From Rubrobacter sp. (GTDB lineage Bacteria; Actinomycetota; Rubrobacteria; Rubrobacterales; Rubrobacteraceae), in NCBI GenBank assembly GCA_013695335.1, contig JACDAR010000051.1, positions 1 through 15,289 on the forward strand: DNA of 15,289 bases, given 5' to 3'. Both the position numbers and the translations under genes were made by a program. The notes below the pieces were generated by a model. That model searched no databases and was not told the origin of the DNA. It saw nothing but the letters and a program-made list of their open reading frames with translations. This document shows positions 1-7,501 of the stretch, in pieces (the stretch's first letter is position 1; every line of letters starts with the position of its first letter).

Positions 1-297
1 GGTGAAGGAACCGGCCCCCGTGAACAGCAGCCACTCCGCCAGCAGGAAGGAGGCCACCACGGGGCTGACCGCAAGCAAAAACCCTCCGTACTTGCTGGAA
101 GATAGCTCCCGTAAGAACCTCGATATACCGTCGGTGCTGGATGGGCGCGGCGCAACGGCTTCGGGGGGCGCGTCGTCCTCTTCACCAAGCGCCTGCCATA
201 TCTGCTGGGGGAGCTTTCTCCCTCGCCTGGTTGCCAGGCGGGTTTCGTAGCCTGGCTTGTCCTCCTGGTTCGACTCCGCAACGTAGCCTTTCTCCAT
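1..297 (-). CDS. C-terminal part of the split membrane protein A (wing of winged helix plus second membrane domain), runs off window
   Basis: An open frame starts with ATG at 297-295 and stays open for 99 codons to the window edge. Its start shares one base with the stop of the upstream ORF (TGATG arrangement). The first residues (MEKGYVAESN) look like the missing second half of the winged-helix motif that ends the upstream ORF. About residues 70-99 (YGGFLLAVSPVVASFLL, then AEWLLFTGAGSF) match the segment VALAFLVAEWQLLTGTGSF in the paralogue at 2405-4606, where the corresponding part is fused to the transporter core. I read this as the continuation of the 297-2234 protein after a one-base frameshift. 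The alternative is a genuinely separate, translationally coupled gene. The function of this second membrane domain is unknown. Confidence 0.7.
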   Translation of the reverse strand, partial: MEKGYVAESNQEDKPGYETRLATRRGRKLPQQIWQALGEEDDAPPEAVAPRPSSTDGISRFLRELSSSKYGGFLLAVSPVVASFLLAEWLLFTGAGSFT

Positions 298-2234
298 CAG
301 CTCCCGAGGAGCGTCCGGGTGGCGTCCTCATCCCGGCCCACGTACTCCGCAGCTTCGGCCAGGTTGACCCGGCCCTTGCGCGTTATCCATGAGATCAAAC
401 CGGCTTCGGAATCGGAGAGCGTGAGGACGCCTGCGAGATCCAGGCCCGAAGTGTCAGGCTCCCCTTCGTATGCGGTACGCATTGACGAGGTCACCTGCAA
501 CCTCACCCGCTGCTGGTCTGCCTCCACTACCTCCAGCGTGAGCTGGCTACCGTGGCCGTCCTGTCGGGGAAGCCTGGCGAGGAGCGAAGGATCTCCGTTC
601 GGGCCGAGGACTTCCCAACTCCCGGCAGTCGTAGTCTCCACCCGCTGCGGGCTGCCTTCCGACGCGATGTCGAGGCGGAAGCGTGGCTTGCCGCCTCTCA
701 AACCCATATAGACCAGGCCAAGGCGCAGGCCATCACGCTTCCGTTCGCTGAAGAGCAAAGTCCCCTGCCTTCGCGGCAGCGTCACCACCGGCCGGACCAG
801 CGTGGGCAGCCGTTCACGGGTGATGTTGAAGAGGGCCAGCGAGTAGTGGATCGAACCCATCCCAAGGCCGAGCAGGACGAACACCGAGCCAAGCACGTAG
901 ACGACGGGGCCGATATCGGCCGCCAGCGGGTCGAGGGCCGTGCCCACCTCGCCGGACAGTGCCTCTGGGGCTATGGCCCCGTTGACAGCCAGCACGAAGA
1001 GGCTGTACAGGACGATTGCCGTCACCTGGGCCGCTGCCGTGCCCCAGAGCAGGGATCTCGCGCCCGGATCACGGCGTAGCACCACCCTGGCGCAGTTGCT
1101 CACGGAAAGATGCCCGAAGTAGGCGGTGAGGATGACGCCGAAGACGAGCCCAAGTACCTCGGGGTCAAGCGGCTTTCCATCCAGGATGGGCACGTTCACG
1201 TATAACAGGTTCTCCGGCCGCAGGCGGGTAAAGGCGAGCAGTGAAAGGACCACCACCAGAACTATGTTGATAGCGCCGACCACCAGCGCCGAAGCCACGG
1301 TGGCGCTGAGCGACTCCCGCCGCAGGAAGTAGAGCCCTACGAGGAACAACAGTACGACCCAGATCATCGCTGGCAGGCCAGTGGCGCCCTGAAGGGCGCT
1401 GGCGAAGCCTATATAGAAAGCCTGCAAGACCAGGAAACAGAGCACGAAGATCCCAAGGGAGAGCATGATGGAGCCAGCCCTCCCCAGGAAGTCTTCCACT
1501 ACCCTTCCGATGAAGGCGCTACCGTAGCGGATGGTGCCGCTGCGGGAGACTGCCTCGGAGATGCCAGCGATGGTCAGGACGTTTATCACGCCGAGCGCCA
1601 CCAGAATCGCCACGCCAGCCAGGGGGCCGATCCCGGCCACCGCGATGGGCAGCGCTAGAATGGTCACACCGACGGTCTCAGTGAGGGTCAGGGCGTAGGC
1701 CGTCCAGAAGGGCGGCCGGTTCTCCAGCCATCCCCCGAGCGTGGCCCACGCCCAGCGCAGCCGCTCGCCAAGCGTCGCGCGCGGGGTGAAGATGCTATCC
1801 AGCGGCTGGTTGTACAGGCGCTGGTACGCCCGCTGAACCGCCGCGTTATCCAGGCCGAGCGCACCCCTTATGCCAGGTATGGAATCGTGGGCAAAGCCGT
1901 ATTTCTCACCGAGGCGGTGTGCGATCGCGGCCTGTACCCTCGGGTTTCTGGGGACCAGGGAGGCCCACTGCGGGGCGTATCTTTCCAGGGCCTGGATCTT
2001 CGGTCGTAGTGGCGGTTCGTTGCCAACGGCGAAGGCTTCGAGGAACGCGAGTTCCCGCTCCTCAACGTTCTCCTGCGAGTGGAAGCGGTCCATGACGTGT
2101 CGCGACCTCTCCACCAGTTGCGCCGTGCGGTTTTCGATCAGGAACAGCACGGTGTTGGCGCGACGGGCCGGTACGCCGCCTGCCAGCACGGACTCACGGT
2201 CGAGTAGCCCGCCGAACTCGTCATCCACTGGCAT
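297..2234 (-). CDS. Giant membrane protein A: APC-type amino-acid-permease-like core with N-terminal soluble domain and start of a winged helix
   Basis: This ORF of 645 residues starts with ATG after an AAGGGGG ribosome site. Residues 1-150 form a soluble domain (GGLLDRES, VPARRANTVLFLIE) shared with the paralogue at 4555-5070 and otherwise not recognised. Residues about 178-470 hold ten or so hydrophobic helices. The first carries TILALPIAVAGIGPLAG, which resembles the first broken helix of amino-acid permeases of the APC/AAAP superfamily. The loop FGHLSVSNCARVVLRRDPG is conserved in both copies. Residues about 485-600 look beta-rich and soluble. Residues 608-645 (LISWITRKGRVNLAEAAEYVG) begin a winged helix that the stop codon cuts in half; the remainder is encoded from 297 downward. 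Transport activity is unproven; with such large additions it could be a sensor built on a permease fold. It lies last in a likely minus-strand operon. Confidence 0.75.
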   Translation of the reverse strand: MPVDDEFGGLLDRESVLAGGVPARRANTVLFLIENRTAQLVERSRHVMDRFHSQENVEERELAFLEAFAVGNEPPLRPKIQALERYAPQWASLVPRNPRVQAAIAHRLGEKYGFAHDSIPGIRGALGLDNAAVQRAYQRLYNQPLDSIFTPRATLGERLRWAWATLGGWLENRPPFWTAYALTLTETVGVTILALPIAVAGIGPLAGVAILVALGVINVLTIAGISEAVSRSGTIRYGSAFIGRVVEDFLGRAGSIMLSLGIFVLCFLVLQAFYIGFASALQGATGLPAMIWVVLLFLVGLYFLRRESLSATVASALVVGAINIVLVVVLSLLAFTRLRPENLLYVNVPILDGKPLDPEVLGLVFGVILTAYFGHLSVSNCARVVLRRDPGARSLLWGTAAAQVTAIVLYSLFVLAVNGAIAPEALSGEVGTALDPLAADIGPVVYVLGSVFVLLGLGMGSIHYSLALFNITRERLPTLVRPVVTLPRRQGTLLFSERKRDGLRLGLVYMGLRGGKPRFRLDIASEGSPQRVETTTAGSWEVLGPNGDPSLLARLPRQDGHGSQLTLEVVEADQQRVRLQVTSSMRTAYEGEPDTSGLDLAGVLTLSDSEAGLISWITRKGRVNLAEAAEYVGRDEDATRTLLGS

Positions 2235-2364
2235 AACGCCCCCTTTGCGCCATCAGGCGTGTTGCGTCGAAGCGCCGGTACTCGGCAATGAGCAACGCGG
2301 CGAGGTTGACAGCGGCGTTGGATTTTCCATCGCGAAGGGAATGGAGTGAGATGGTTGCGGGCAT
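2221..2364 (-). pseudogene. Vestigial MinD/ParA ATPase, internally deleted (47 codons)
   Basis: The frame beginning ATG at 2364-2362 reads MPATISLHSLRDGKSNAAVN, then LAALLIAEYRRFDATRLMAQ and a short tail. Residues 1-34 align with the start of the full ATPase at 5082-5831 (IISIHSFRGGTGKSNTTANV, AALLASEG), but the phosphate loop has lost two residues and its GGTGKS core. Without a break it then matches the last residues of that protein (LYRKVATSLMA). The intact gene's stop TAA after LMA corresponds to CAA here, so the frame runs on and overlaps the start of the next gene by 14 bases. About 200 codons are missing. It sits between the two paralogous membrane-protein genes, just where a second ParA would lie after duplication of a ParA-plus-membrane-protein unit. 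It cannot be an active ATPase; a short peptide might still be translated and couple translation of the next gene. Confidence 0.8.
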
Positions 2365-2404
2365 CGTGTAGGCGCCTTGTCCTGTTTGCATCAAATCAGA
2401 GCAC

Positions 2405-4606
2405 TCAAGCGCGTGTAGCGGCGGATCGTTCGGGCAGGTGAAGCGACAGGCCCTTTACCTTGCAATCGAGGGGCAGCAGCAGGCCGCTGGACGACTGCAG
2501 GTCAAACCGCTGCGTCGTGTCATCCCAACGGACGTGGAGCACCGCGGGCAGCGCCTCGGAATCACCGCTGGGGGCGATCCGATGCACCCACACTTTGAGG
2601 GACTGCGCGTGCGTGTCAGGAAGACGAAACAGGACATCGCGCAGCGCCGTGAAACGGGGCACCTCGCCGGCGGCCGCGTGGACATGATGTTCCCCGTCTG
2701 GATACGTCAACTGCACGTCCGCCGCCACTGGTTGGCCGCTGGCGACGACTGTGAAAACGGCGCGCCCGTCCGCACGCTGATCCTCGCGCAACTCCACCAC
2801 AACGCGCCGGGCCAGAGCGCCGCGGCGCACCATCACGAGGGTTGCCCCGGCCACTACCACTCCTGTGAGCACGGCAGCAACGCGTTCGACCGGAGCTTGC
2901 CAGATGACGAGCCCGTGGAGAAGGATGTTAGCGAGGAATAGCACGTAGATGCTTGCGATGAGCACTGGATGGCCCAGGAATCGGTACACCACGCCGGGGA
3001 CTAACTCGCCTTTGCGTCGGCTCGCGGCCAGCAACAACACTGGAAATATGCCGGCGATGAGTGAAACAGCGAGTACCCCGCCGACGCTCAGGAGCCTGGC
3101 AAACGAACCGGTACCGGTGAGCAACTGCCACTCTGCCACGAGGAAAGCCAGCGCTACCGGGCCAACGCATATCCAGAAGCGCCCACGCTCCTTCAGCGCG
3201 CCGGGCGCCGCACGGCGGCCGTCAGAACGTGCATCGGTTTCTGGTTGGTGCTGGACCAGCTCCGTCGCCGTTTCCACGTCCCAATCACCCTCGTAGGTCA
3301 CGGCCATGGGCGATGTCACCCGGAGCCGGGCATAGTGCTCGTTGGCATCGAGCACGTCGAACGTCAGTTGAAGACCTCGTTCTTGCAGATAGGGGGCTAT
3401 ATCGGCCGATTCCGTGGCCGTCCAGCTCCTGGTCACGCCGATCTCTTCGCGTAATGTTCGGTCGCCGACGAGCGTATCGAGGCGGAACCGCGGCTCTCCA
3501 CCGGGCTCCCCAACGGGTCCCCCACCGTCGAGCCCGAGGTAGGTTAGGGTGAGACGCAGGTTTCCCCTCCGACTGCCGCGCGGGTGAAAGAGGAGCTTGC
3601 CGCGCTCACGGGGCAGGACCAGGGGGTGTGATCGCTTAGGGAGCCGCTCGCGGACGAGGTTGAAGAGGATCGTCGAGCACCTCAGGGAGGTCAGCCCCAA
3701 TAGAAGGACGACCAGGGCCGATTCCAACACCCTTGCGCCGGGGCCGAGCACTGCCGCCAGCGGGACCAGCGCGGTGCCCGTCTGCCCGGCCAGCTGCTGC
3801 GGTGCGACGGCCCCGTTTACCGCCACCAGCCACATGCCGATCAGGACCGTCAAACACACGGTGCCTGCCACACTGCCCAGGAGCAGACCGCGGCCGCTCG
3901 GATCACGATGCAACACGGTTCTGGCGCACTGGTTTAGCGGTACGTGTCCAAAGTACATGATAAGCATGACGCCCAAGACGGGCCGCCACACCGACAACTC
4001 CAGGGAACGCTCATCAAAAAAGCCGTTGTCGGCAAGCAGATTCGCCGGTTGGAAATGTCCCAAGGCCAGCAGCGAGATCAGAACAATCAGGACGATGTTG
4101 ATAGCCCCCAATCCGATGGACACAGACGCTGTCACAGCGAACGATGCGCGCGACAACAGGTACACACCGACGAGGAACGGCAGCGCGATCCAGAGTGCTG
4201 CCGGCAGGCCCGCGAAGTCCGACAACGTCGTCGCCAGGCCGACGTAACTCGCGATCAAGGCCAGGAAGAACAGCAGGCTCACCGCCAGCGTGAGGACGTA
4301 TGACCCGGCGGCGCCGAGATAATCTGCAACGAGGCGTCCGACGAAGGCGTCACCGTAGCGGACTGTGCCGCTGCGGGTAATGGCCTCCGCCGTACACGCC
4401 ATGGTCAGCACGTTGATGATCCCGAGTACGCCGATTAGCGCGAGACCAGCCAGCGGCCCCACATCCGCCACCACGATGGGCAAGGCCAGGAACGCCTGGG
4501 GCAGGCTGACGGCGACGACGAACGCGAAGGCCATCCAGAAGGGCGGCAGGGAATTTATCTGGCCTCCAACGGCGGCGGATGCCCAGCGCAGCCGGTCGGC
4601 CAGCAC
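2405..4606 (-). CDS. Giant membrane protein B, main part: APC-type permease-like core, beta domain, second membrane domain, C-terminal soluble domain
   Basis: This frame gives 733 residues if read from GTG at 4606, but no ribosome site precedes that codon, and homology to the paralogue (TPRATLGERLRWAW versus APRAVLADRLRWAS) continues upstream of it. It is therefore best read as the body of a protein of about 885 residues whose first part is encoded at 4555-5070. The permease-like core covers residues about 20-310 (LALPIVVADVGPLAG; FGHVPLNQCARTVLHRDPSG). A beta-rich soluble part follows (about 330-450), then four hydrophobic helices (about 475-610, starting WICVGPVALAFLVAEW) and a soluble C-terminus of about 120 residues. 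Unlike copy A it has no winged helix between the beta part and the second membrane domain. Its job is unknown; the preceding ParA gene ends 11 bases before the start of the N-terminal piece. Confidence 0.72.
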   Translation of the reverse strand: MLADRLRWASAAVGGQINSLPPFWMAFAFVVAVSLPQAFLALPIVVADVGPLAGLALIGVLGIINVLTMACTAEAITRSGTVRYGDAFVGRLVADYLGAAGSYVLTLAVSLLFFLALIASYVGLATTLSDFAGLPAALWIALPFLVGVYLLSRASFAVTASVSIGLGAINIVLIVLISLLALGHFQPANLLADNGFFDERSLELSVWRPVLGVMLIMYFGHVPLNQCARTVLHRDPSGRGLLLGSVAGTVCLTVLIGMWLVAVNGAVAPQQLAGQTGTALVPLAAVLGPGARVLESALVVLLLGLTSLRCSTILFNLVRERLPKRSHPLVLPRERGKLLFHPRGSRRGNLRLTLTYLGLDGGGPVGEPGGEPRFRLDTLVGDRTLREEIGVTRSWTATESADIAPYLQERGLQLTFDVLDANEHYARLRVTSPMAVTYEGDWDVETATELVQHQPETDARSDGRRAAPGALKERGRFWICVGPVALAFLVAEWQLLTGTGSFARLLSVGGVLAVSLIAGIFPVLLLAASRRKGELVPGVVYRFLGHPVLIASIYVLFLANILLHGLVIWQAPVERVAAVLTGVVVAGATLVMVRRGALARRVVVELREDQRADGRAVFTVVASGQPVAADVQLTYPDGEHHVHAAAGEVPRFTALRDVLFRLPDTHAQSLKVWVHRIAPSGDSEALPAVLHVRWDDTTQRFDLQSSSGLLLPLDCKVKGLSLHLPERSAATRA

Positions 4607-5070
4607 GGCCCGTGGGGCGCATAAATAGTCGCCAGTGGGCGCCCGTACAGGCGCTTGTACGCCAGCTGAACTGCTCCGATGTCCAGGCCCAACACCGCCC
4701 GGATATTTGGCGCCGCTTGGGAGGTGAACGTGTACTTCTGGCCCAGGCGGTGGGCGATGGCCGCCTGCAATCTGGGGTTCTCCGGTACCAGATAGGCCCA
4801 GGCAAGAGCGTGACGCTCAACGTCTTGAATGGTGGGTCGCAGTATGGGCTCCCGCCCCAGAGCAAAGGTCTCGAGAAACGCGAGCTCGCGCTCCCGCGCC
4901 CCCTCTTCCGTGGTGAAGAGATCCGCGTCGAGTCGTGACCGGGCCACCAGTTGGGCCGTACGGGTCTCTATCAGGAACAGGATCGTGTTGGCCCGCCTGG
5001 CCGGCACGCCTCCCGCGAGCACCGCTTCGCGGTCGAGCAGCCCGCCGAACTCGTCGTCGGAAGAGGACAT
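4555..5070 (-). CDS. N-terminal soluble domain of membrane protein B, separated from the rest by a frameshift
   Basis: ATG at 5070 follows an AAGGG site and lies 11 bases after the stop of the ParA-like gene. Residues 1-151 (DDEFGGLLDRE, GVPARRANTILFLIE, PENPRLQAAIAHRLG) align throughout with residues 1-151 of the copy at 297-2234. From residue 152 (HGPCWPTGCAGHPPP) homology stops and the codons make no sense, while the homologous continuation is found in another frame from about 4612 downward. One extra base near the CCCC or GGG runs at 4617-4609 would join both frames. The domain is charged and has no signal peptide, so it should lie in the cytoplasm. Its presence in both paralogues suggests a conserved role, perhaps contact with the ATPase encoded next door (inference). 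Confidence 0.7.
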   Translation of the reverse strand: MSSSDDEFGGLLDREAVLAGGVPARRANTILFLIETRTAQLVARSRLDADLFTTEEGARERELAFLETFALGREPILRPTIQDVERHALAWAYLVPENPRLQAAIAHRLGQKYTFTSQAAPNIRAVLGLDIGAVQLAYKRLYGRPLATIYAPHGPCWPTGCAGHPPPLEAR

Positions 5071-5081
5071 ACTGGCGGCCC

Positions 5082-5831
5082 TTACGCCATCAGGCTGGTC
5101 GCGACTTTGCGGTACAGCCCCGTCACCTCGTGGTCAGGGTAGCGCAGCGCGAAGATGCCTTCGCTGGAAAGGACCAGCATCTCGTCAGAGTGGGGAAGCA
5201 CGGCGGCCACCTCGCAATCGTACGCCTGCGTGACACGCTCCTCGACCTCGCCGAAGTCGAAGACCGGCGGCGTCTTGTTGACCACTAGCACCATGCGCGG
5301 CACCCTGAGCCTGCGTGCCACCGAGACCGTGACGCTCGTGCCCTCGTAGTCCTGACTGTCCGGACGCATGACGATAGCCAGGGAGTTGGACATGGCCAGG
5401 GAGAGCAGCGTCTCCTCGTTCAGCCCCGGATGGGTGTCGAGCAGGAGCGCGTCGAGGTCGAGATCTTCCATGAGGTCGCGGAAGCCCTCGTTGAGCAGGC
5501 CAACGTCGTAGCCGTCGTGCATCACGCGGGCAATGTCCGCGGGTTTGATGCTAGATGGGACAAGGAAGATGCGCCCCCCAGCCACCTCATTCGGGGTCAC
5601 GTCGTGGGCAGCCTCCCCAATCGAGCATTTGCCCCACAGATAATCGTTGAGCGTGTGATCCAGGGTCCCCTGATCCACGCCAAACAGGATGTGGATGCCT
5701 GGCGACTGGATGTCTGTGTCAACGACGCCGACTCGATGCCCCTCGGACGCGAGCAGCGCCGCCACGTTCGCCGTGGTGTTGGATTTGCCAGTCCCGCCAC
5801 GAAACGAATGGATGGAGATGATCCTGGACAT
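5082..5831 (-). CDS. MinD/ParA-family P-loop ATPase
   Basis: This complete 249-residue protein is of usual size for the family. The deviant Walker A motif is at residues 10-18 (FRGGTGKSN), the switch-like stretch VDTDIQSPG at 37-45, and the Walker B-like LLLDTHPGL at 129-137. In canonical MinD/ParA proteins the first motif reads KGGxGK[ST]; here the signature lysine is an arginine, while the catalytic-loop lysine K16 is kept. Family members form ATP-dependent dimers that position or regulate partner complexes on DNA or membranes. There is no ParB-like gene, so a chromosome-segregation role is not suggested. It lies 24 bases after a receiver/HAMP protein and 11 bases before a giant membrane protein, so a partner among those products is likely. 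The C-terminal helix GLYRKVATSLMA is the piece that survives in the vestigial copy at 2221-2364. Confidence 0.92.
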   Translation of the reverse strand: MSRIISIHSFRGGTGKSNTTANVAALLASEGHRVGVVDTDIQSPGIHILFGVDQGTLDHTLNDYLWGKCSIGEAAHDVTPNEVAGGRIFLVPSSIKPADIARVMHDGYDVGLLNEGFRDLMEDLDLDALLLDTHPGLNEETLLSLAMSNSLAIVMRPDSQDYEGTSVTVSVARRLRVPRMVLVVNKTPPVFDFGEVEERVTQAYDCEVAAVLPHSDEMLVLSSEGIFALRYPDHEVTGLYRKVATSLMA

Positions 5832-5855
5832 TCTCGGCCCTCTTTCCGTAGTGGG

Positions 5856-7106
5856 TTACGGTTTATCCGCGCGAAAGCGTAGCTTATCCACCTTGCTTTG
5901 CAAATCCTGGAAGTAGTCTGTCTCGGTGATCTCAGCGACTTGCCTGGCGGTCCTCGTCTCGTCTATCTCGATGCGGAGCTGGCGCACTTCCTGCTTGAGG
6001 CGCTGCTCGCGCGCCCGCACCTCGCGCGCCATCCGCCTGAAGACCCTCGCCAGTTGACCAAGCTCGTCCTGGCGCCCCGCCACCACTTCTATGCTGCCCG
6101 GTTCGAAATCTCCGGTCTCGACGGCCGCAGCCGCAGCCGTCACCCGATCCACGTTGCGCAGGTACTCGACCTCGGCGTCGCGCAGGCGTTTCTTCTCAAG
6201 GGAAGCACCGATCCTGGCCCGCAACATCACAGGGTTGAAGGGCTTCTGAAGGTAGTCTTCCGCGCCCATCTCTATGCACCGTACGACGGTTTCTATCTCG
6301 TCGAGGGCTGAGATCATGATGACCGGGATATCCCTCAGCCGTTCGTCCGCCTTGAGATGCCGCAACACCTCGTAGCCGTTCATCTCCGGCATCATGATGT
6401 CGAGGAGCAAAAGGTCGTACTCCCTCGCCAAAACCATCTCAAGCGCCTGGCGTCCGTTTTCGGCGACGGCTGTGGTGTAGCCCTGACGCCCGAGTTGGCG
6501 CGCAAGCACGTCGCGGTTGATCTCGTTGTCGTCAACGATCAGGACCGGGTTCCCGCCAGCCACAAAGTCCGGCCTGACGCTGTGCGACGCTCCGATGTTC
6601 GCCGCGTCCCTTATCATCTCCGAAGTCCCCGAGTCCTCCAGGCGGGAGGTAGTCTCGCCAGCCTCTATCTTGGAGAAGTCTGCGACGTCGTCTATGAGCG
6701 AAAGGAATCGCTCGGCCGAGGTGTGGATCTTTTGTAGATCAGGTACTGCCTCCCCTGCACCGAGGTCGTCCGCCTCTTCGAGGAGCATCTCGCTGTACCC
6801 GATGACGGTGGTTATCGGCGTTCGAAGGTCGTGGCGCAGCCTGACCCCGAGGTTTTCGAGATCCTCACCTGTCTCGACCGCCTCGACAATGGCAGGGTCC
6901 AACGCCTGGTTGACCAGCGAGAGTAGCCCGGTACCCGCCTGGTTTATCTTTTCGAGGTCTGGCGAAAGCTCCTCCGGTCCCGCTTCAGCCACGTCTTCGA
7001 GGAGCATCTCGCTGTAGCCGATGACGGCGTTTAGCGGTGTCCTTAGCTCGTGCCGCAGGTTGGCGAGGAAGGCCCTGTGGGTGCGGTCGTCAGGTGCGCC
7101 GTTCAT
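5856..7106 (-). CDS. Tandem HisKA-HisKA-receiver-HAMP/coiled-coil signalling protein without an ATPase domain
   Basis: This 416-residue soluble protein holds two dimerisation/phosphoacceptor domains, with H-boxes LRHELRTPLNAVIGYSEM (His19) and LRHDLRTPITTVIGYSEM (His92). A receiver domain follows (about 187-300) with acidic pocket Asp192/Asp193, phospho-acceptor Asp236, Ser266 and Lys288. A HAMP-like segment (about 315-365) and a coiled coil end in EITETDYFQDLQSKVDKLR. There are no N, G1 or G2 boxes, so it cannot phosphorylate itself. It could pass phosphoryl groups between the hybrid kinase and its own receiver, like an Hpt protein, or pair with the kinase through the closely similar H-boxes. 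The ATG overlaps the preceding CheY-like gene by four bases (ATGA) with no clear ribosome site, indicating translational coupling. The output is probably protein-protein contact, and the downstream ParA is the obvious candidate (inference). Confidence 0.85.
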   Translation of the reverse strand: MNGAPDDRTHRAFLANLRHELRTPLNAVIGYSEMLLEDVAEAGPEELSPDLEKINQAGTGLLSLVNQALDPAIVEAVETGEDLENLGVRLRHDLRTPITTVIGYSEMLLEEADDLGAGEAVPDLQKIHTSAERFLSLIDDVADFSKIEAGETTSRLEDSGTSEMIRDAANIGASHSVRPDFVAGGNPVLIVDDNEINRDVLARQLGRQGYTTAVAENGRQALEMVLAREYDLLLLDIMMPEMNGYEVLRHLKADERLRDIPVIMISALDEIETVVRCIEMGAEDYLQKPFNPVMLRARIGASLEKKRLRDAEVEYLRNVDRVTAAAAAVETGDFEPGSIEVVAGRQDELGQLARVFRRMAREVRAREQRLKQEVRQLRIEIDETRTARQVAEITETDYFQDLQSKVDKLRFRADKP

Positions 7107-7483
7107 GGGGCGGATGTGTTGTTTCCCAGGAACGTTTCCATCTTGCCGAGCAGGCGCGGGAGTTCGATGGGTTTGGTGTCGTAGTCGTCGCAGCCAGCTT
7201 CCAGCGCCTTCTCCCTGTCACCGGCCATCGCGTGGGCCGTGAGGGCGATGATCGGGATCGAGCTGGTCCCAGGGTCAGCCTTGAGTTGCCGGGTCGCCTC
7301 CCAGCCGTCTATGACGGGGAGGCTCATGTCCATCAGGATCAAGTCAGGCGCCTCGGAATGGGCCATCGAGACGCCCTCCCCACCGTCTACTGCCACGAGC
7401 ACTTCGTATTTCTTGCGGGCCAGGCGTCGCGAGAGCATGTCCCGATTCATCTCGTTGTCCTCGACCAGGAGCACCCTTGGCAT
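7103..7483 (-). CDS. Single-domain CheY-like response regulator
   Basis: The 126-residue product is one receiver domain and nothing else. Acidic pocket Glu8/Asp9, phospho-acceptor Asp52 (LILMDMSLPVIDGWEA), Thr82 and Lys104 (DTKP) are all present. The EDNEMNRDMLSRRL start and the AMAGDREKALEAGCDDY stretch are typical of receivers that serve hybrid kinases and phosphorelays. There is no DNA-binding or enzymatic output domain, so it should act as a phosphoryl shuttle or bind a partner. It starts 18 bases after the hybrid kinase stop behind a G-rich run, and its stop overlaps the start of the tandem-HisKA protein. The order fits a relay from hybrid kinase through this shuttle to the HisKA/receiver protein. 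Confidence 0.9.
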   Translation of the reverse strand: MPRVLLVEDNEMNRDMLSRRLARKKYEVLVAVDGGEGVSMAHSEAPDLILMDMSLPVIDGWEATRQLKADPGTSSIPIIALTAHAMAGDREKALEAGCDDYDTKPIELPRLLGKMETFLGNNTSAP

Positions 7484-7501
7484 AAATCCCCCCGTTCCGT
7501 T

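Noticed and set aside
295..299. TGATG stop/start overlap taken as proof of two separate genes in membrane protein A
   Set aside because: The overlap cuts a winged-helix motif in two and the corresponding parts are fused in the paralogue, so a frameshift explains it better, though coupling cannot be excluded.
552..1079. A 175-codon plus-strand frame inside membrane protein A
   Set aside because: The product is Arg/His/Gln-rich with no motif and lies antisense to a well-supported permease-like core.
4600..4625. Programmed ribosomal frameshifting joining the two pieces of membrane protein B
   Set aside because: No classical slippery heptamer or obvious downstream stem was seen, and similar one-base lesions occur in two other genes, so error or decay is simpler.
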